The notes beneath the pieces are model-generated. The model was given only the letters and a program-made list of their open reading frames with translations. It did not search any database and had not been told where the DNA came from. From a virus, in the IMG/VR virus record IMGVR_UViG_3300021093_000034, positions 1 to 64,000 of that record: a stretch of DNA of 64,000 bases; one strand, 5' to 3'. Made by a program: the position numbers and the translations under genes. This document shows, in pieces, positions 33,036-41,608 of the stretch (positions are counted from its first letter, which is position 1; each line of letters begins with the position of its first letter).

Positions 33036-33457
33036 TTCTTTTTTATGTGCGATCCGTGGACACGAACGCTAATCTGTCCGTTATAGTATTGATCTGATTC
33101 TAAGACTTGGTGTCTAAATTGTTCCCTTGCTTCAATATATGAACATTCTGCTCGTGATTTGCAGTAAAAAAGTATTTCTCTAGTAAATTTTTCTGGGCCT
33201 AGTGATTCGATGTCTTTGTTTAGTTCGTCGTTTGAGCCATAATAGGTTTGCCAATCACTGTCTATTTTGCTTCTGATTCTTTTTTTCTTTTTGTTGCCGT
33301 TTTTTAGTTTTACTGTTCGTACTGTAGTTTTTGAAAATTTGGCTAGTTTTTTTCCTATATATTTGCGCCCAGATACTGTATTTGTAATCAAATATACAAA
33401 TCCCACGCAATCTTCAGGAAGTGATTCCACTAGAGTGGATTCGAATAGCCATGACAT
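33032..33457 (-). CDS. GIY-YIG endonuclease-like protein
   Basis: 141 aa. The core GFVYLITNTVSGRKYIGKK (residues 19-37) carries the GIY-YIG pattern (VYL and YIG), followed by WQTYYGSNDELNKDIESLGP and a later YIEAREQF helix with the expected Glu. A Lys/Arg-rich loop (LKNGNKKKKRIRSK) is inserted after the first strands. It is probably a stand-alone homing-type or repair nuclease. It overlaps the following SGNH gene as ATGA. Confidence 0.75.
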   Translation of the reverse strand: MSWLFESTLVESLPEDCVGFVYLITNTVSGRKYIGKKLAKFSKTTVRTVKLKNGNKKKKRIRSKIDSDWQTYYGSNDELNKDIESLGPEKFTREILFYCKSRAECSYIEAREQFRHQVLESDQYYNGQISVRVHGSHIKKK

Positions 33458-33467
33458 ACAGCATTAA

Positions 33468-34052
33468 TTATGCCTTGTAGTCTAGATTACAATAAAATGT
33501 TATTTCCTCAATACAAGTATTTTGATTTAATTTTCCTGCATACTTTATAAAATCTGATACATCTTGCAAATTTAAACCATTTCCAGTCCACGTTGGGCGA
33601 TTTCTGCTTAGTTCTGTGTCTAACCGGTCTAATGTAATCAAAGTAGTTTTAAAAGCCACTTTATTAGCCTTAAACGATGCTGTACATTGTTTACTTGCGT
33701 GTGTCAATGCTGCTTTGGCCACACGATATGTTTCAAATCCGGGCTCACGAGCCACAACATGTTTTTCGCCTACGCTGCCAATGTTATAGATATGTCCTGC
33801 TTTGTGGTTTTTGCTCCATGCGTCGTATACTGCTTCTAACACATGCACTTGTCCAAAATTAGCCCATGCTTCTTGTGGTGGACCATCAAAGGCATTGTTT
33901 ACAAACACGTCATAATCCAAACTCAATTTGGCTATATATTCGTGATCTTGTGTAATATCAACGCCGTCTATACGACTAATGCTAACGCCGTTAAACTCTT
34001 CAACTAGATGTTTTCCTAATCCTCGATTACCACCTGTTACTAACACTTTCAT
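33468..34052 (-). CDS. Short-chain dehydrogenase/reductase (SDR)
   Basis: 194 aa, compact for the family. The NAD(P)-binding motif TGGNRGLG is at residues 6-13 and NNAF (for NNAG) at 52-55. Catalytic Ser93 lies in NIGSVGE, and Tyr109/Lys113 in YRVAK. All key residues are present, so an active oxidoreductase or NDP-sugar epimerase/reductase is likely. It overlaps the upstream radical SAM gene as ATGA, suggesting a shared pathway. Confidence 0.88.
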   Translation of the reverse strand: MKVLVTGGNRGLGKHLVEEFNGVSISRIDGVDITQDHEYIAKLSLDYDVFVNNAFDGPPQEAWANFGQVHVLEAVYDAWSKNHKAGHIYNIGSVGEKHVVAREPGFETYRVAKAALTHASKQCTASFKANKVAFKTTLITLDRLDTELSRNRPTWTGNGLNLQDVSDFIKYAGKLNQNTCIEEITFYCNLDYKA

Positions 34053-35164
34053 CTAATGGATCCTCCTTGATCCCAAACTTTGGTAAATTTTTCTCCGCAT
34101 GTCATCGCACATTCCATAATTCTATTAGAATCAGACCAACTGTCAACCAAGTCGCGCCAAAAATAAGATTGAAATATCTTTTGTAAACTGTGATGTTTTA
34201 TATCCAATTGGTCTTTATAATTTTCTATAAATTCTTTTACTTGTATTTTTCCTGTGTTAGTAAAACTGGCACTATTGGCACCTGGTTTTGCAAACGAATG
34301 AAATCTTGCGTCGTACATGTTGTGTTCAAAAAAGTTACATGGAAGTACAAGCCCTTCGGCAGTAATCACAACTTTGTTACCTAATAAGGCATCACATTTG
34401 ATTGGTGTTTGTTGTAAATAGTCTTTAAAAGTCCCATACATTTGTTTGATAACTTCTATTTTTTGTACACTGGGATTACGCCATTCAGAATTATTTGGTT
34501 CTTCTAGCAAGTATTCTGTATGACCATGCCTGTCCAGTACTGGCCAATTGGGGTATGCACATTCGTTGGCATGATCGTAAAAACGGCCAGTCTTTTTTGG
34601 TAAAAAATTAAAGAATCCGTATTCTTTACTCAATTGTCTTGCTTGTTCAACTTGATGTTCGTTATGTTTAAAAACTATAAAGTTCCATTGCGCTCGACCG
34701 CCCTTGCGAATAAATGCTCTAGCATTACGTATAGCAATAGAGTATTTTACATTACGTCTATAGATGTGTAAAGTGTCCTCTAGTCCATCAAAGCCAAAAT
34801 CAATTTGACCATAACCGTTCATGATGGTCGCTATTTCTTCCCAATAGCTTTCGTCATGCACACCACCATTGGTGTGAACGTATAACCATACTGTTGGATT
34901 TTTAGTTCTAAAATCTTGAAGAATGTCTAAGAAGTCAGGATGCATGACAGGATCGCCATAACTCCCGCAAAAAAATATTTGCTTTAATTGACTACAATGG
35001 TCAACGCTGAAGGCAGCATCAATTACTTCTCTATCTAAATGTATCAACGGCATGTAAGGATTAAGTCCTGATCCTTGTACGTTTCTTGGACATTGGGGGC
35101 AGGCAGCATTACAATAAGTTGTAATTTCCAATTGATATTCTTTAATTTTTTTATAATCAAACAT
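34049..35164 (-). CDS. Radical SAM enzyme with SPASM-like C-terminus
   Basis: 371 aa. The 4Fe-4S/SAM motif CNAACPQC (C18, C22, C25) is followed by IFFCGSYGDPVMHPDFLDIL and HTNGG, as in radical SAM barrels. C-terminal cysteines (IKCDALLGN, LVLPCNFFEHN, MECAMTCGEK) resemble an auxiliary-cluster SPASM domain found in peptide- and sugar-modifying enzymes. Substrate unknown. Overlaps: 8 bases with the gene upstream and ATGA with the SDR. Confidence 0.88.
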   Translation of the reverse strand: MFDYKKIKEYQLEITTYCNAACPQCPRNVQGSGLNPYMPLIHLDREVIDAAFSVDHCSQLKQIFFCGSYGDPVMHPDFLDILQDFRTKNPTVWLYVHTNGGVHDESYWEEIATIMNGYGQIDFGFDGLEDTLHIYRRNVKYSIAIRNARAFIRKGGRAQWNFIVFKHNEHQVEQARQLSKEYGFFNFLPKKTGRFYDHANECAYPNWPVLDRHGHTEYLLEEPNNSEWRNPSVQKIEVIKQMYGTFKDYLQQTPIKCDALLGNKVVITAEGLVLPCNFFEHNMYDARFHSFAKPGANSASFTNTGKIQVKEFIENYKDQLDIKHHSLQKIFQSYFWRDLVDSWSDSNRIMECAMTCGEKFTKVWDQGGSIR

Positions 35165-35672
35165 CAGGTAAATCTTTAAAAAAGTTTTTGGCCACCTCTA
35201 AGGTGTCACTGTTTGTTTTAAATATAGTTCCGGCTAACTTTGGACCCGGTTTTCTTAAATCAATTAACCAAGCTGCTGCTGGAGTAGCAAATTCAAATTT
35301 CCAAGCACCGTTGTGACCCAGGTACAAATTGGGACAAATAAAGTAAGGCTCATGCTCGGCCTTGTGCATATAAACTGGAAAGAACTTGCCATTCCAAAGT
35401 TCAGACTCTAGCTTTATACAATCAAGTTTAATACCTTTAATTTCAACATGCCTATCTATAACAATATTACCGTATGGATCATGCACATGGTGTTCCGGCG
35501 ATTTTCCGTAGTGAATTACAGTCAAATCGTGACCACCGTCAACTAAATCTACGTCAAAATCATAATAATCCTGGGCTGGCCCATCGTCCAAAGTCAAATA
35601 ATCGTCAACAACTATTTTTATCATTGGGTTTCCTAAGCGCCGTTCTACATTAAGATCTATTTCCAGCCTCAA
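35157..35672 (-). CDS. Unknown protein between radical SAM genes
   Basis: 171 aa, acidic and beta-rich. The N-terminal half alternates charged and hydrophobic residues (MIKIVVDDYLTLDDG, YYDFDVDLVDGGHDLTVIHY). The second half has EIKGIKLDCIKLESELWNGK, PNLYLGHNGAWKFEFATPAA and a C-terminal helix. This looks like a beta-sandwich or carbohydrate-binding-like fold, but no family is assigned. Overlaps on both sides (ATGA and 8 bases) place it inside the radical SAM cassette, so it could be a partner or substrate protein. Confidence 0.6.
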   Translation of the reverse strand: MRLEIDLNVERRLGNPMIKIVVDDYLTLDDGPAQDYYDFDVDLVDGGHDLTVIHYGKSPEHHVHDPYGNIVIDRHVEIKGIKLDCIKLESELWNGKFFPVYMHKAEHEPYFICPNLYLGHNGAWKFEFATPAAAWLIDLRKPGPKLAGTIFKTNSDTLEVAKNFFKDLPDV

Positions 35673-37174
35673 TGTATTACTCCTGCCAGTTTGCTTAACC
35701 TGTCTTGATATTTGTCCATCATAATCTTCATCTGATCGTCGCCCTTCCAGAAAGTATATCCCAGAGCAACTGCATGTTCTTGAGCTCGTATACGACGCAT
35801 TATACGCTCTTTATAAGTCAATGTGGGATTGTCTTCACATAACCATTCGGTGCCTTGTGGACGTTGGTTGTTTACACCTATTATTTTAAATCTTTCAGGA
35901 TTGTTGTAGAGTTCAGTCCCTTCTTCTATTGTGAGAGTGGTACCCAAGTTCACTCCTATAATTGTACCATCAGCTACATAACGCTGATATCTTGTTAGCA
36001 TGTCTAGAGTGGCAATAAAATCTTCTTCTCTTTCTGTAGGAAACCCTACGATAATTAGAAAATACACATGCATATTAAACTTGCTGTAATATTCCATGTT
36101 GTAATCTAACTCGTAGTTAGTAAAACCCTTTCGCATATGAGCACGTACACGATCGCTTCCAGTTTCAACTCCGATTACCATAGTGTCTGCGCCAGCTCGA
36201 CTCATGTATTCAAAATCTTCCGGACGAAAAGCTTTTTGTCCGTGAACAATAGCATGACTACTATAGCTAAAATACCGATCGGGTAACCCGTGCAGTTGGT
36301 AATAGTCCACTAGCAACTCATTGAATTGTCTCAAATCCCTGACACTACCGTTGCACAAAGCATCGTGGAAAAAATAATCACGCACGCCATAAGATTCATA
36401 ATAATGAATCATTTCCTTGGCCAATTGTGATCCGGTTTTGAATCTGAAGCCCCCCTGCATGGTAGGAATGTCGCAAAACGTACAATTGCGTACACACCCT
36501 CTACTGGTTTCCATGGGAAGCACACCAGACCGGTACCCACTTTGATATTCGGTGATTTTAAAATCACCGAAGTCCATGGGTCGGTGTTTTTTTACATCGC
36601 TGCGTTCGGCAAAGAAATCTGTATCGATACCGGCAACCAAATAGTTGCCTTTGATAATTTCCGGTATGGTTGTTTCAGCTTCGCCACGTATCCAATGGTC
36701 GATTAACCGTTCTTTTTTTAAATAATGAGCAAATTCCGGACGTTCGCTAAAACTGCCATTTTCTTCTCTAATCAGACCTTGGCCGCCCACAATTACTTCT
36801 ATAGTACTATGGCATCTAAATCTTCGTAAGAATAATTCTGTAAATCTTTGTGCCTGCCAACTAAAAACACTAATTAACAATTTTTCAGGTGATATTGACA
36901 GTATTTCACCAATCCACTCATTAATGAACTTAAACAAGTTTTTTTCTGCTTCAATTGATAGAATCCTGTTCTTTACAAATAGATATTCGTCAATTTCATT
37001 GAACAGTGCGGGTTTAATTGAATTTTTAAATTGTGTAAAATAATCTATATTGATATCTAAAATTTTGCTACACAAATTGTGTTGGTTAAAAATTTGCTTG
37101 ATGATTGCAGGTGCTGCTGCTGGGCGCACCGGTGCTACTCTTGGTATACTTAGGATAACTGCGTAAGTATTCAT
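35669..37174 (-). CDS. B12-type radical SAM enzyme
   Basis: 501 aa. The N-terminal roughly 180 residues have the layout of a cobalamin-binding-like Rossmann domain (LLISVFSWQAQRFTELF, IEVIVGGQGLI, WIRGEAETTIPEII), but no clear DxHxxG motif. The radical SAM motif is CVRNCTFCD (C227, C231, C234), preceded by PMETSRG and followed by VRDYFFHDAL and MVIGVETGSDRVR. This order is typical of B12-binding radical SAM proteins such as methyltransferases and methylthiotransferase-like enzymes. It overlaps its neighbours as ATGA on both sides. Confidence 0.88.
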   Translation of the reverse strand: MNTYAVILSIPRVAPVRPAAAPAIIKQIFNQHNLCSKILDINIDYFTQFKNSIKPALFNEIDEYLFVKNRILSIEAEKNLFKFINEWIGEILSISPEKLLISVFSWQAQRFTELFLRRFRCHSTIEVIVGGQGLIREENGSFSERPEFAHYLKKERLIDHWIRGEAETTIPEIIKGNYLVAGIDTDFFAERSDVKKHRPMDFGDFKITEYQSGYRSGVLPMETSRGCVRNCTFCDIPTMQGGFRFKTGSQLAKEMIHYYESYGVRDYFFHDALCNGSVRDLRQFNELLVDYYQLHGLPDRYFSYSSHAIVHGQKAFRPEDFEYMSRAGADTMVIGVETGSDRVRAHMRKGFTNYELDYNMEYYSKFNMHVYFLIIVGFPTEREEDFIATLDMLTRYQRYVADGTIIGVNLGTTLTIEEGTELYNNPERFKIIGVNNQRPQGTEWLCEDNPTLTYKERIMRRIRAQEHAVALGYTFWKGDDQMKIMMDKYQDRLSKLAGVIH

Positions 37175-37476
37175 GGAATTGATTTTGTAGTCAAAAGATC
37201 ATCGGTACAATTTGTGCATCTTTCAAGTCTACAAGTTGTAGGTTGATCTAACAATTTAAAATCCTCAAATAGAACACCTAAAAAATCATTTTCGCATTGG
37301 GCACCGTAAACATTAAGTTTGCTGTCAATCAAGATATAATCTAATCCAGCGTTACATTTCCAGCCTTGCCAATAATCAAGCTGTTCACTATGTAATCTAT
37401 TAGAATACATTAAATATTCGTTGCCTTTTTCGTCGCGAACAACTACATTATAATTATAATCAATTAATTGCTGCAT
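37171..37476 (-). CDS. SPASM-like auxiliary-cluster fragment (second half of a split radical SAM gene)
   Basis: 101 aa from ATG 37476. It carries CNAGLDYILIDSKLNVYGAQ followed by Cys, and later CRLERCTNC, a cysteine arrangement typical of the C-terminal SPASM/auxiliary-cluster domain of radical SAM enzymes. It has no radical SAM core of its own. The preceding gene (37460-38119) has the core but no such domain and overlaps it by 17 bases in another frame. It is therefore either a separate subunit or the result of a one-base frameshift. Confidence 0.65.
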   Translation of the reverse strand: MQQLIDYNYNVVVRDEKGNEYLMYSNRLHSEQLDYWQGWKCNAGLDYILIDSKLNVYGAQCENDFLGVLFEDFKLLDQPTTCRLERCTNCTDDLLTTKSIP

Positions 37477-38119
37477 AGTTGTCAAAATCAAAAAGATTCA
37501 AATTATTGTTTGTTTTTGCCTTATCTCTTATACGTAAAGTCCAATCAATTTCTGAAATTGAAAAATTTATATTGTGTTGATTTAAAAATTTTTTGTAAAT
37601 TTCAATGCGATCTTTATGCCAAGGTTCATTCATTATGTTAACATGCACTGTTTTATTAAGTCCTGTAATGGCATTTTTAGCACACAACACATTATTAAAA
37701 AATTTGTTTTCATTTAAAAATTCGCTATGTGTAGAAAAACTTATCCAATCTAAATATTCTAATAGATCCAAATATAATTTTTGGTTAGCAGTGCCATTAG
37801 TAACTATTCCTATCAATGCCAACTTATCTCTATATGAGGTTACAAGCCACTGTATAAAAGGCAACAGGTCTTGATTTATGGTTACTTCACCTCCGGTTAA
37901 ACTTATTTTATATTTTAAGTTTCTGTGCTTGGTTTTATCATAAATTTCAAACCAACATTGTTTTAACTCATTCAAAGTCTTAGTTTCTGAGGTCAAACTG
38001 TGCCACTTTTCAGGACAATACATACAATCAAAATTGCATCTATCATGCAGGTGCCATGCCACTATAATATTACGATCTACAGGTGACACACTTACTATAG
38101 GTATTGATTTGTAGCTCAT
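37460..38119 (-). CDS. Radical SAM core protein (first half of a split gene)
   Basis: 219 aa. The motif CNFDCMYC (C28, C32, C35) is followed by KISLTGGEVTINQDLLPFIQ and GIVTNGT, a standard radical SAM barrel start. The protein ends soon after ISEIDWTLRIRDK, where homologues would continue into an auxiliary-cluster domain. That domain is encoded in the next ORF in the +1 frame. A T5 run near 37490 (codons CTT TTT) is a likely spot for an indel. The ATG overlaps the gp46 stop as ATGA. Confidence 0.8.
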   Translation of the reverse strand: MSYKSIPIVSVSPVDRNIIVAWHLHDRCNFDCMYCPEKWHSLTSETKTLNELKQCWFEIYDKTKHRNLKYKISLTGGEVTINQDLLPFIQWLVTSYRDKLALIGIVTNGTANQKLYLDLLEYLDWISFSTHSEFLNENKFFNNVLCAKNAITGLNKTVHVNIMNEPWHKDRIEIYKKFLNQHNINFSISEIDWTLRIRDKAKTNNNLNLFDFDNYAAIN

Positions 38120-39885
38120 TTAATATCAACGTCTGTATTATAACTAGTAAATCCGTTTTCTTTGATTACACTTAATACGTTGTTAACACGACCTGCTAGC
38201 TCATCTTTGTGACTAACTAACCATACACTACGATTACCTTCTCTGCTCATTTTTTTAAGTATGGCCAGGCTGTTTTCAACACCTGAACTATCCATACCAG
38301 TATCAATCACTTCGTCAATGAACAACAAGTTAATTGGTTGGTACAAACTTTCCCATACATCACGGAAAGCCCAACTTAGACTTAGAATCAATCTATTACG
38401 TTCGCCGCGACTTAGGTTATCAAAATCTAATTCTCTGCCTAGCTCTTCAATACTTACAGTAAGATCATTTTGAAATTTAACAGTATGCGGCAGTCCAATA
38501 CGATCCAAGTACTGACTTAATCTAGAATTTAAGTAAGATAAGTTTTGATCAATAATACGTTTACGTATAAAACTGTCTTTGTTAGTTAGTAATTTAAGCA
38601 AAAATTCTTGATGTTCTCGAACATTAGCAAGTTCATTGATTGAATCGTAACTAACTTCCTCTACAGCCTTTGTTTCCATTTCACGAATTTGTTCCGCATA
38701 CGGATCTTGGTCACTTTTCTTTGTAGCAAGTTGTTGCTGTAAGTTTGCTACGGTATTGCGGTGATTAATAGCATCTTCCTTGCGATCGTAAAACACCGTA
38801 GGAATAGGACCTAAATTACCTATCAATGCAAGTGCATCTACATGAGACATCAGCTGTTCATCGTTGGCCAAATACTGTAGTGAAGTTTCTTTTAGTGTGT
38901 TTCTTTTTTCTTCTAATACCTGTTCGTGCCGAGTATCATGTAATGCTTGTCCACAGGCATAGCACTCGTGCTTTTCTAAAGTTTCTATTTCTCTTTTAAG
39001 TTTATCTAAGGACTTTAATATTCTGACTTGATCAGTTTCACAGGCTACTTTCCACCGATTAATTTCTGCGGCTTTTTTAGTTTTTTCATTGTAATCATCA
39101 AGTAAATCATGATTTAATAGTTCTTGATCAATATCTAAATCTCCTACAACACTTAACGCTTGCTCTAGTTCCGCAATTTCATTTAGACGTTTAGTATTCC
39201 ATAATGTTTGTCTACGACGTGTGGCTTCAATTTGTTCTTGGATACGAGCATTGGCATCGGCCACAGCTTTAATTCTGTATTCTTCTTGAGTAATTGTATC
39301 TCGGGTGGCCTTTAATTGTTCCTTAAGAGCGTCGGCCTTTTCACTTAGCATGGTAATGCCCAGCAACTGTTCAATGATAGCACGTTGGTCATTGGCCTTT
39401 AACGCCAGGAACGGTTCAGTATAAGTGTTCAGTGCAACGATATGCTTGAACATGTCGTGACTCATACCTAACATGCGCTCAATTTCTGCTTGTGTTTCTC
39501 TGCTATCGCCCTGACTTTCGTCTGAGATTTGTTGTTCCTGCCCGCCCACGTAGAATGCCATAGTGTTGGGCTTACGACCTCGCTCAATTCTGTAGTCAAC
39601 TCCGTCTTTTTCAAATTCAATAGTGACCAACATGTTCTTACCATTTGTTTTGTTGATAAGATTGTCTTTTTTGATATTGGTCAATGCACTACCATACAAC
39701 GCATAACTCAGTGCATTGATAATGGTTGTTTTTCCTGTACCATTACGTGCGCCTGTATCGTCGCCACCGAGGTCCAAGTTCTGACCTAGTACAAGAGTGA
39801 GATCCCGACGATCAAACTGAACAGCCTGGGTAGCATTACCCACGCTCAGGAAATTCTTTACGGCTAGAGTTCGTATTTTAAACAT
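38116..39885 (-). CDS. 46: Recombination exonuclease subunit gp46 (Rad50/SbcC-like)
   Basis: 589 aa (T4 gp46 is 560 aa). It is the ATPase subunit that, with gp47, processes DNA ends for recombination-dependent replication. Walker A is GARNGTGKTT (45-54). The central coiled coil carries the zinc hook CYAC (C308/C311). The C-terminal signature LSRGERNRLILSLSWAFRDV and Walker B NLLFIDEVIDTGMD follow. It overlaps the upstream SGNH gene by 22 bases and the downstream radical SAM gene as ATGA. Confidence 0.95.
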   Translation of the reverse strand: MFKIRTLAVKNFLSVGNATQAVQFDRRDLTLVLGQNLDLGGDDTGARNGTGKTTIINALSYALYGSALTNIKKDNLINKTNGKNMLVTIEFEKDGVDYRIERGRKPNTMAFYVGGQEQQISDESQGDSRETQAEIERMLGMSHDMFKHIVALNTYTEPFLALKANDQRAIIEQLLGITMLSEKADALKEQLKATRDTITQEEYRIKAVADANARIQEQIEATRRRQTLWNTKRLNEIAELEQALSVVGDLDIDQELLNHDLLDDYNEKTKKAAEINRWKVACETDQVRILKSLDKLKREIETLEKHECYACGQALHDTRHEQVLEEKRNTLKETSLQYLANDEQLMSHVDALALIGNLGPIPTVFYDRKEDAINHRNTVANLQQQLATKKSDQDPYAEQIREMETKAVEEVSYDSINELANVREHQEFLLKLLTNKDSFIRKRIIDQNLSYLNSRLSQYLDRIGLPHTVKFQNDLTVSIEELGRELDFDNLSRGERNRLILSLSWAFRDVWESLYQPINLLFIDEVIDTGMDSSGVENSLAILKKMSREGNRSVWLVSHKDELAGRVNNVLSVIKENGFTSYNTDVDIK

Positions 39886-40592
39886 TGTATGTGTTGGTAT
39901 AATAAGTCTGATAAATGATTATGTCCATCTTCAAGAATATGTCCGTGAGGACCAATTGGAAATTTTTGACTTAAATCATTAATAGTAAAATTATTCCATT
40001 TGTAAAATTTTTCTGTATCAATACATTTGATATAATATTGTATTTCGTTGTATTCTGCAAAAATTTGCTCATCATTCATGAGATCAAAATTTATTAAATC
40101 TTTAACAGAAGATATAAATTTATGTTTAGGAGCAAGCCATTTGCTTAGATCATTTGGAAAGGTGTTAATCATTAAATAATTTTTTTTAAATTTTTCAAAG
40201 CAGCTTTGTAATTGAATAATTTGCTGCAACCAAAGTTTGAATGAAAATAATTCATTGTGCCAATGCTTGTATAAAGTTTTGCCCCAATTGGTATAAAAAG
40301 CATTATCGCAATAAAGTTGATTCTTCAACAATGGGTTAAAATTTATTTCATAATTATTGTCTGATTTATAAAATGTATATCGACTAGTGGCAGTCCACGC
40401 AATAATGTATAAATTACAATTTTTATTAAAGTTTTTTAAACTTTGATATACAGTTCTATAATTTGTACCACCACTAACAGCATCATTAATCACTGTTGTG
40501 TTAAGCTTTTTAGCTAAAAGATAAGGCCAGGAATTATTTGTATCACTTAATTCGTAGCCAAAAGTAAAACTACAACCATTGGTATAAATCAT
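39864..40592 (-). CDS. SGNH-hydrolase-like protein C, inserted between gp47 and gp46
   Basis: 242 aa, Asn/Lys/Tyr/Phe-rich. The N-terminus IYTNGCSFTFGYELSD has the SGNH block I (GCSFTFG), followed by VSGGTNYRTVYQSL (block II-like) and YIIAWTATSRYTFY. The end, HGHILEDGHNHLSDLLY, gives the Asp-x-x-His pair. The lower GC and lysine-rich code compared with gp46/47 suggest a later insertion. It overlaps gp47 as ATGA and gp46 by 22 bases. Confidence 0.65.
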   Translation of the reverse strand: MIYTNGCSFTFGYELSDTNNSWPYLLAKKLNTTVINDAVSGGTNYRTVYQSLKNFNKNCNLYIIAWTATSRYTFYKSDNNYEINFNPLLKNQLYCDNAFYTNWGKTLYKHWHNELFSFKLWLQQIIQLQSCFEKFKKNYLMINTFPNDLSKWLAPKHKFISSVKDLINFDLMNDEQIFAEYNEIQYYIKCIDTEKFYKWNNFTINDLSQKFPIGPHGHILEDGHNHLSDLLYQHIQCLKYEL

Positions 40593-41608
40593 AAATTTTT
40601 ATAAATGTCAAGCAATAGTGTTTTATTGTACTGCTCGCTTTGGATATTAGTAAGTTGGTTAGTTACAATTGTATCTACACTTTCAAACATTATATTACCA
40701 GTAATATCGTAATTGATATCCTCACTGATTGCTTTTTGAGGAATAAGGGTAATTTCTCTGAGATTGTAAGTATTTACAAAAGTTTCTTTGATAAATGTAG
40801 CTTCTTCATAACTAATGTCAACATCAAGATTCACACGAACATGCATGCCTTTGTGTAGTAGCCGATCAGTGTTGGTCAATACATTGCTGAGTTGATACAC
40901 ACGATATCTAGGTTGGTCAGGCCAGGAATGATACTCTGGCTCTGCACCCCACTCTAAGATCATCATACCGCGTTCGTCGTCGTGATTGTCTGCGTAATTG
41001 TGCGGAAAGCAGTTGCCAATGTAGGTGATGTTTCGTTGCGTCTGTCGTTTATGAAAATGTCCAGTAAATACTCGTTCAATACCAGTAAAGTCTTCTCGTC
41101 GGACATCTCCATGGTCCGGCATCTGCACCATTGCGTTCATGTAGAATGTAGGCAGTTCAAAATGCCCAAACATGTATTTTGCACTTAGCTTAGGTATACG
41201 TTTGTAATCATCCCCAACTAGCCAAGGGGCCACAATAACATCACCGTCGTGTAGCCAATCATTACAAATGACAACATTCGGTAGATGTCGAGCCCACTCA
41301 ACACTTTGGACATCCCTCTTGTCCCTATAATATAAGTCATGATTGCCAGGAATGAAGTACACACGATCGAAGTTATCGTTGAGATGTTCCAGAGCACGGA
41401 GACTATAGTTAAGAGTGACAATATTGATACTAGCACGATTGTTATGCCAATCTCCAAGAAAAAACGCTGTTTCACATCCTTCCTCCCGTGCTTTAGCTGT
41501 AAACCATTTGATAAAATTCAAGCAATCGTCGTTGTGAGTTTGACTGTTGCTCTTTAAACCAAAATGTATATCTGTACAGACTGCTGCTCGTTTAAATAAG
41601 TTAGACAT
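40589..41608 (-). CDS. 47: Recombination endonuclease subunit gp47 (Mre11/SbcD-like)
   Basis: 339 aa, same length as T4 gp47. Metallophosphoesterase motifs are all present: CTDIHFG (D13, H15), FLGDWHNN (52-55), IPGNHD (88-91) and FTGHFHKR. It partners gp46 in resecting DNA ends. Normally gp46 follows directly, but here a 242-aa SGNH gene separates them. It overlaps the upstream SGNH-B stop region by 8 bases. Confidence 0.95.
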   Translation of the reverse strand: MSNLFKRAAVCTDIHFGLKSNSQTHNDDCLNFIKWFTAKAREEGCETAFFLGDWHNNRASINIVTLNYSLRALEHLNDNFDRVYFIPGNHDLYYRDKRDVQSVEWARHLPNVVICNDWLHDGDVIVAPWLVGDDYKRIPKLSAKYMFGHFELPTFYMNAMVQMPDHGDVRREDFTGIERVFTGHFHKRQTQRNITYIGNCFPHNYADNHDDERGMMILEWGAEPEYHSWPDQPRYRVYQLSNVLTNTDRLLHKGMHVRVNLDVDISYEEATFIKETFVNTYNLREITLIPQKAISEDINYDITGNIMFESVDTIVTNQLTNIQSEQYNKTLLLDIYKNL

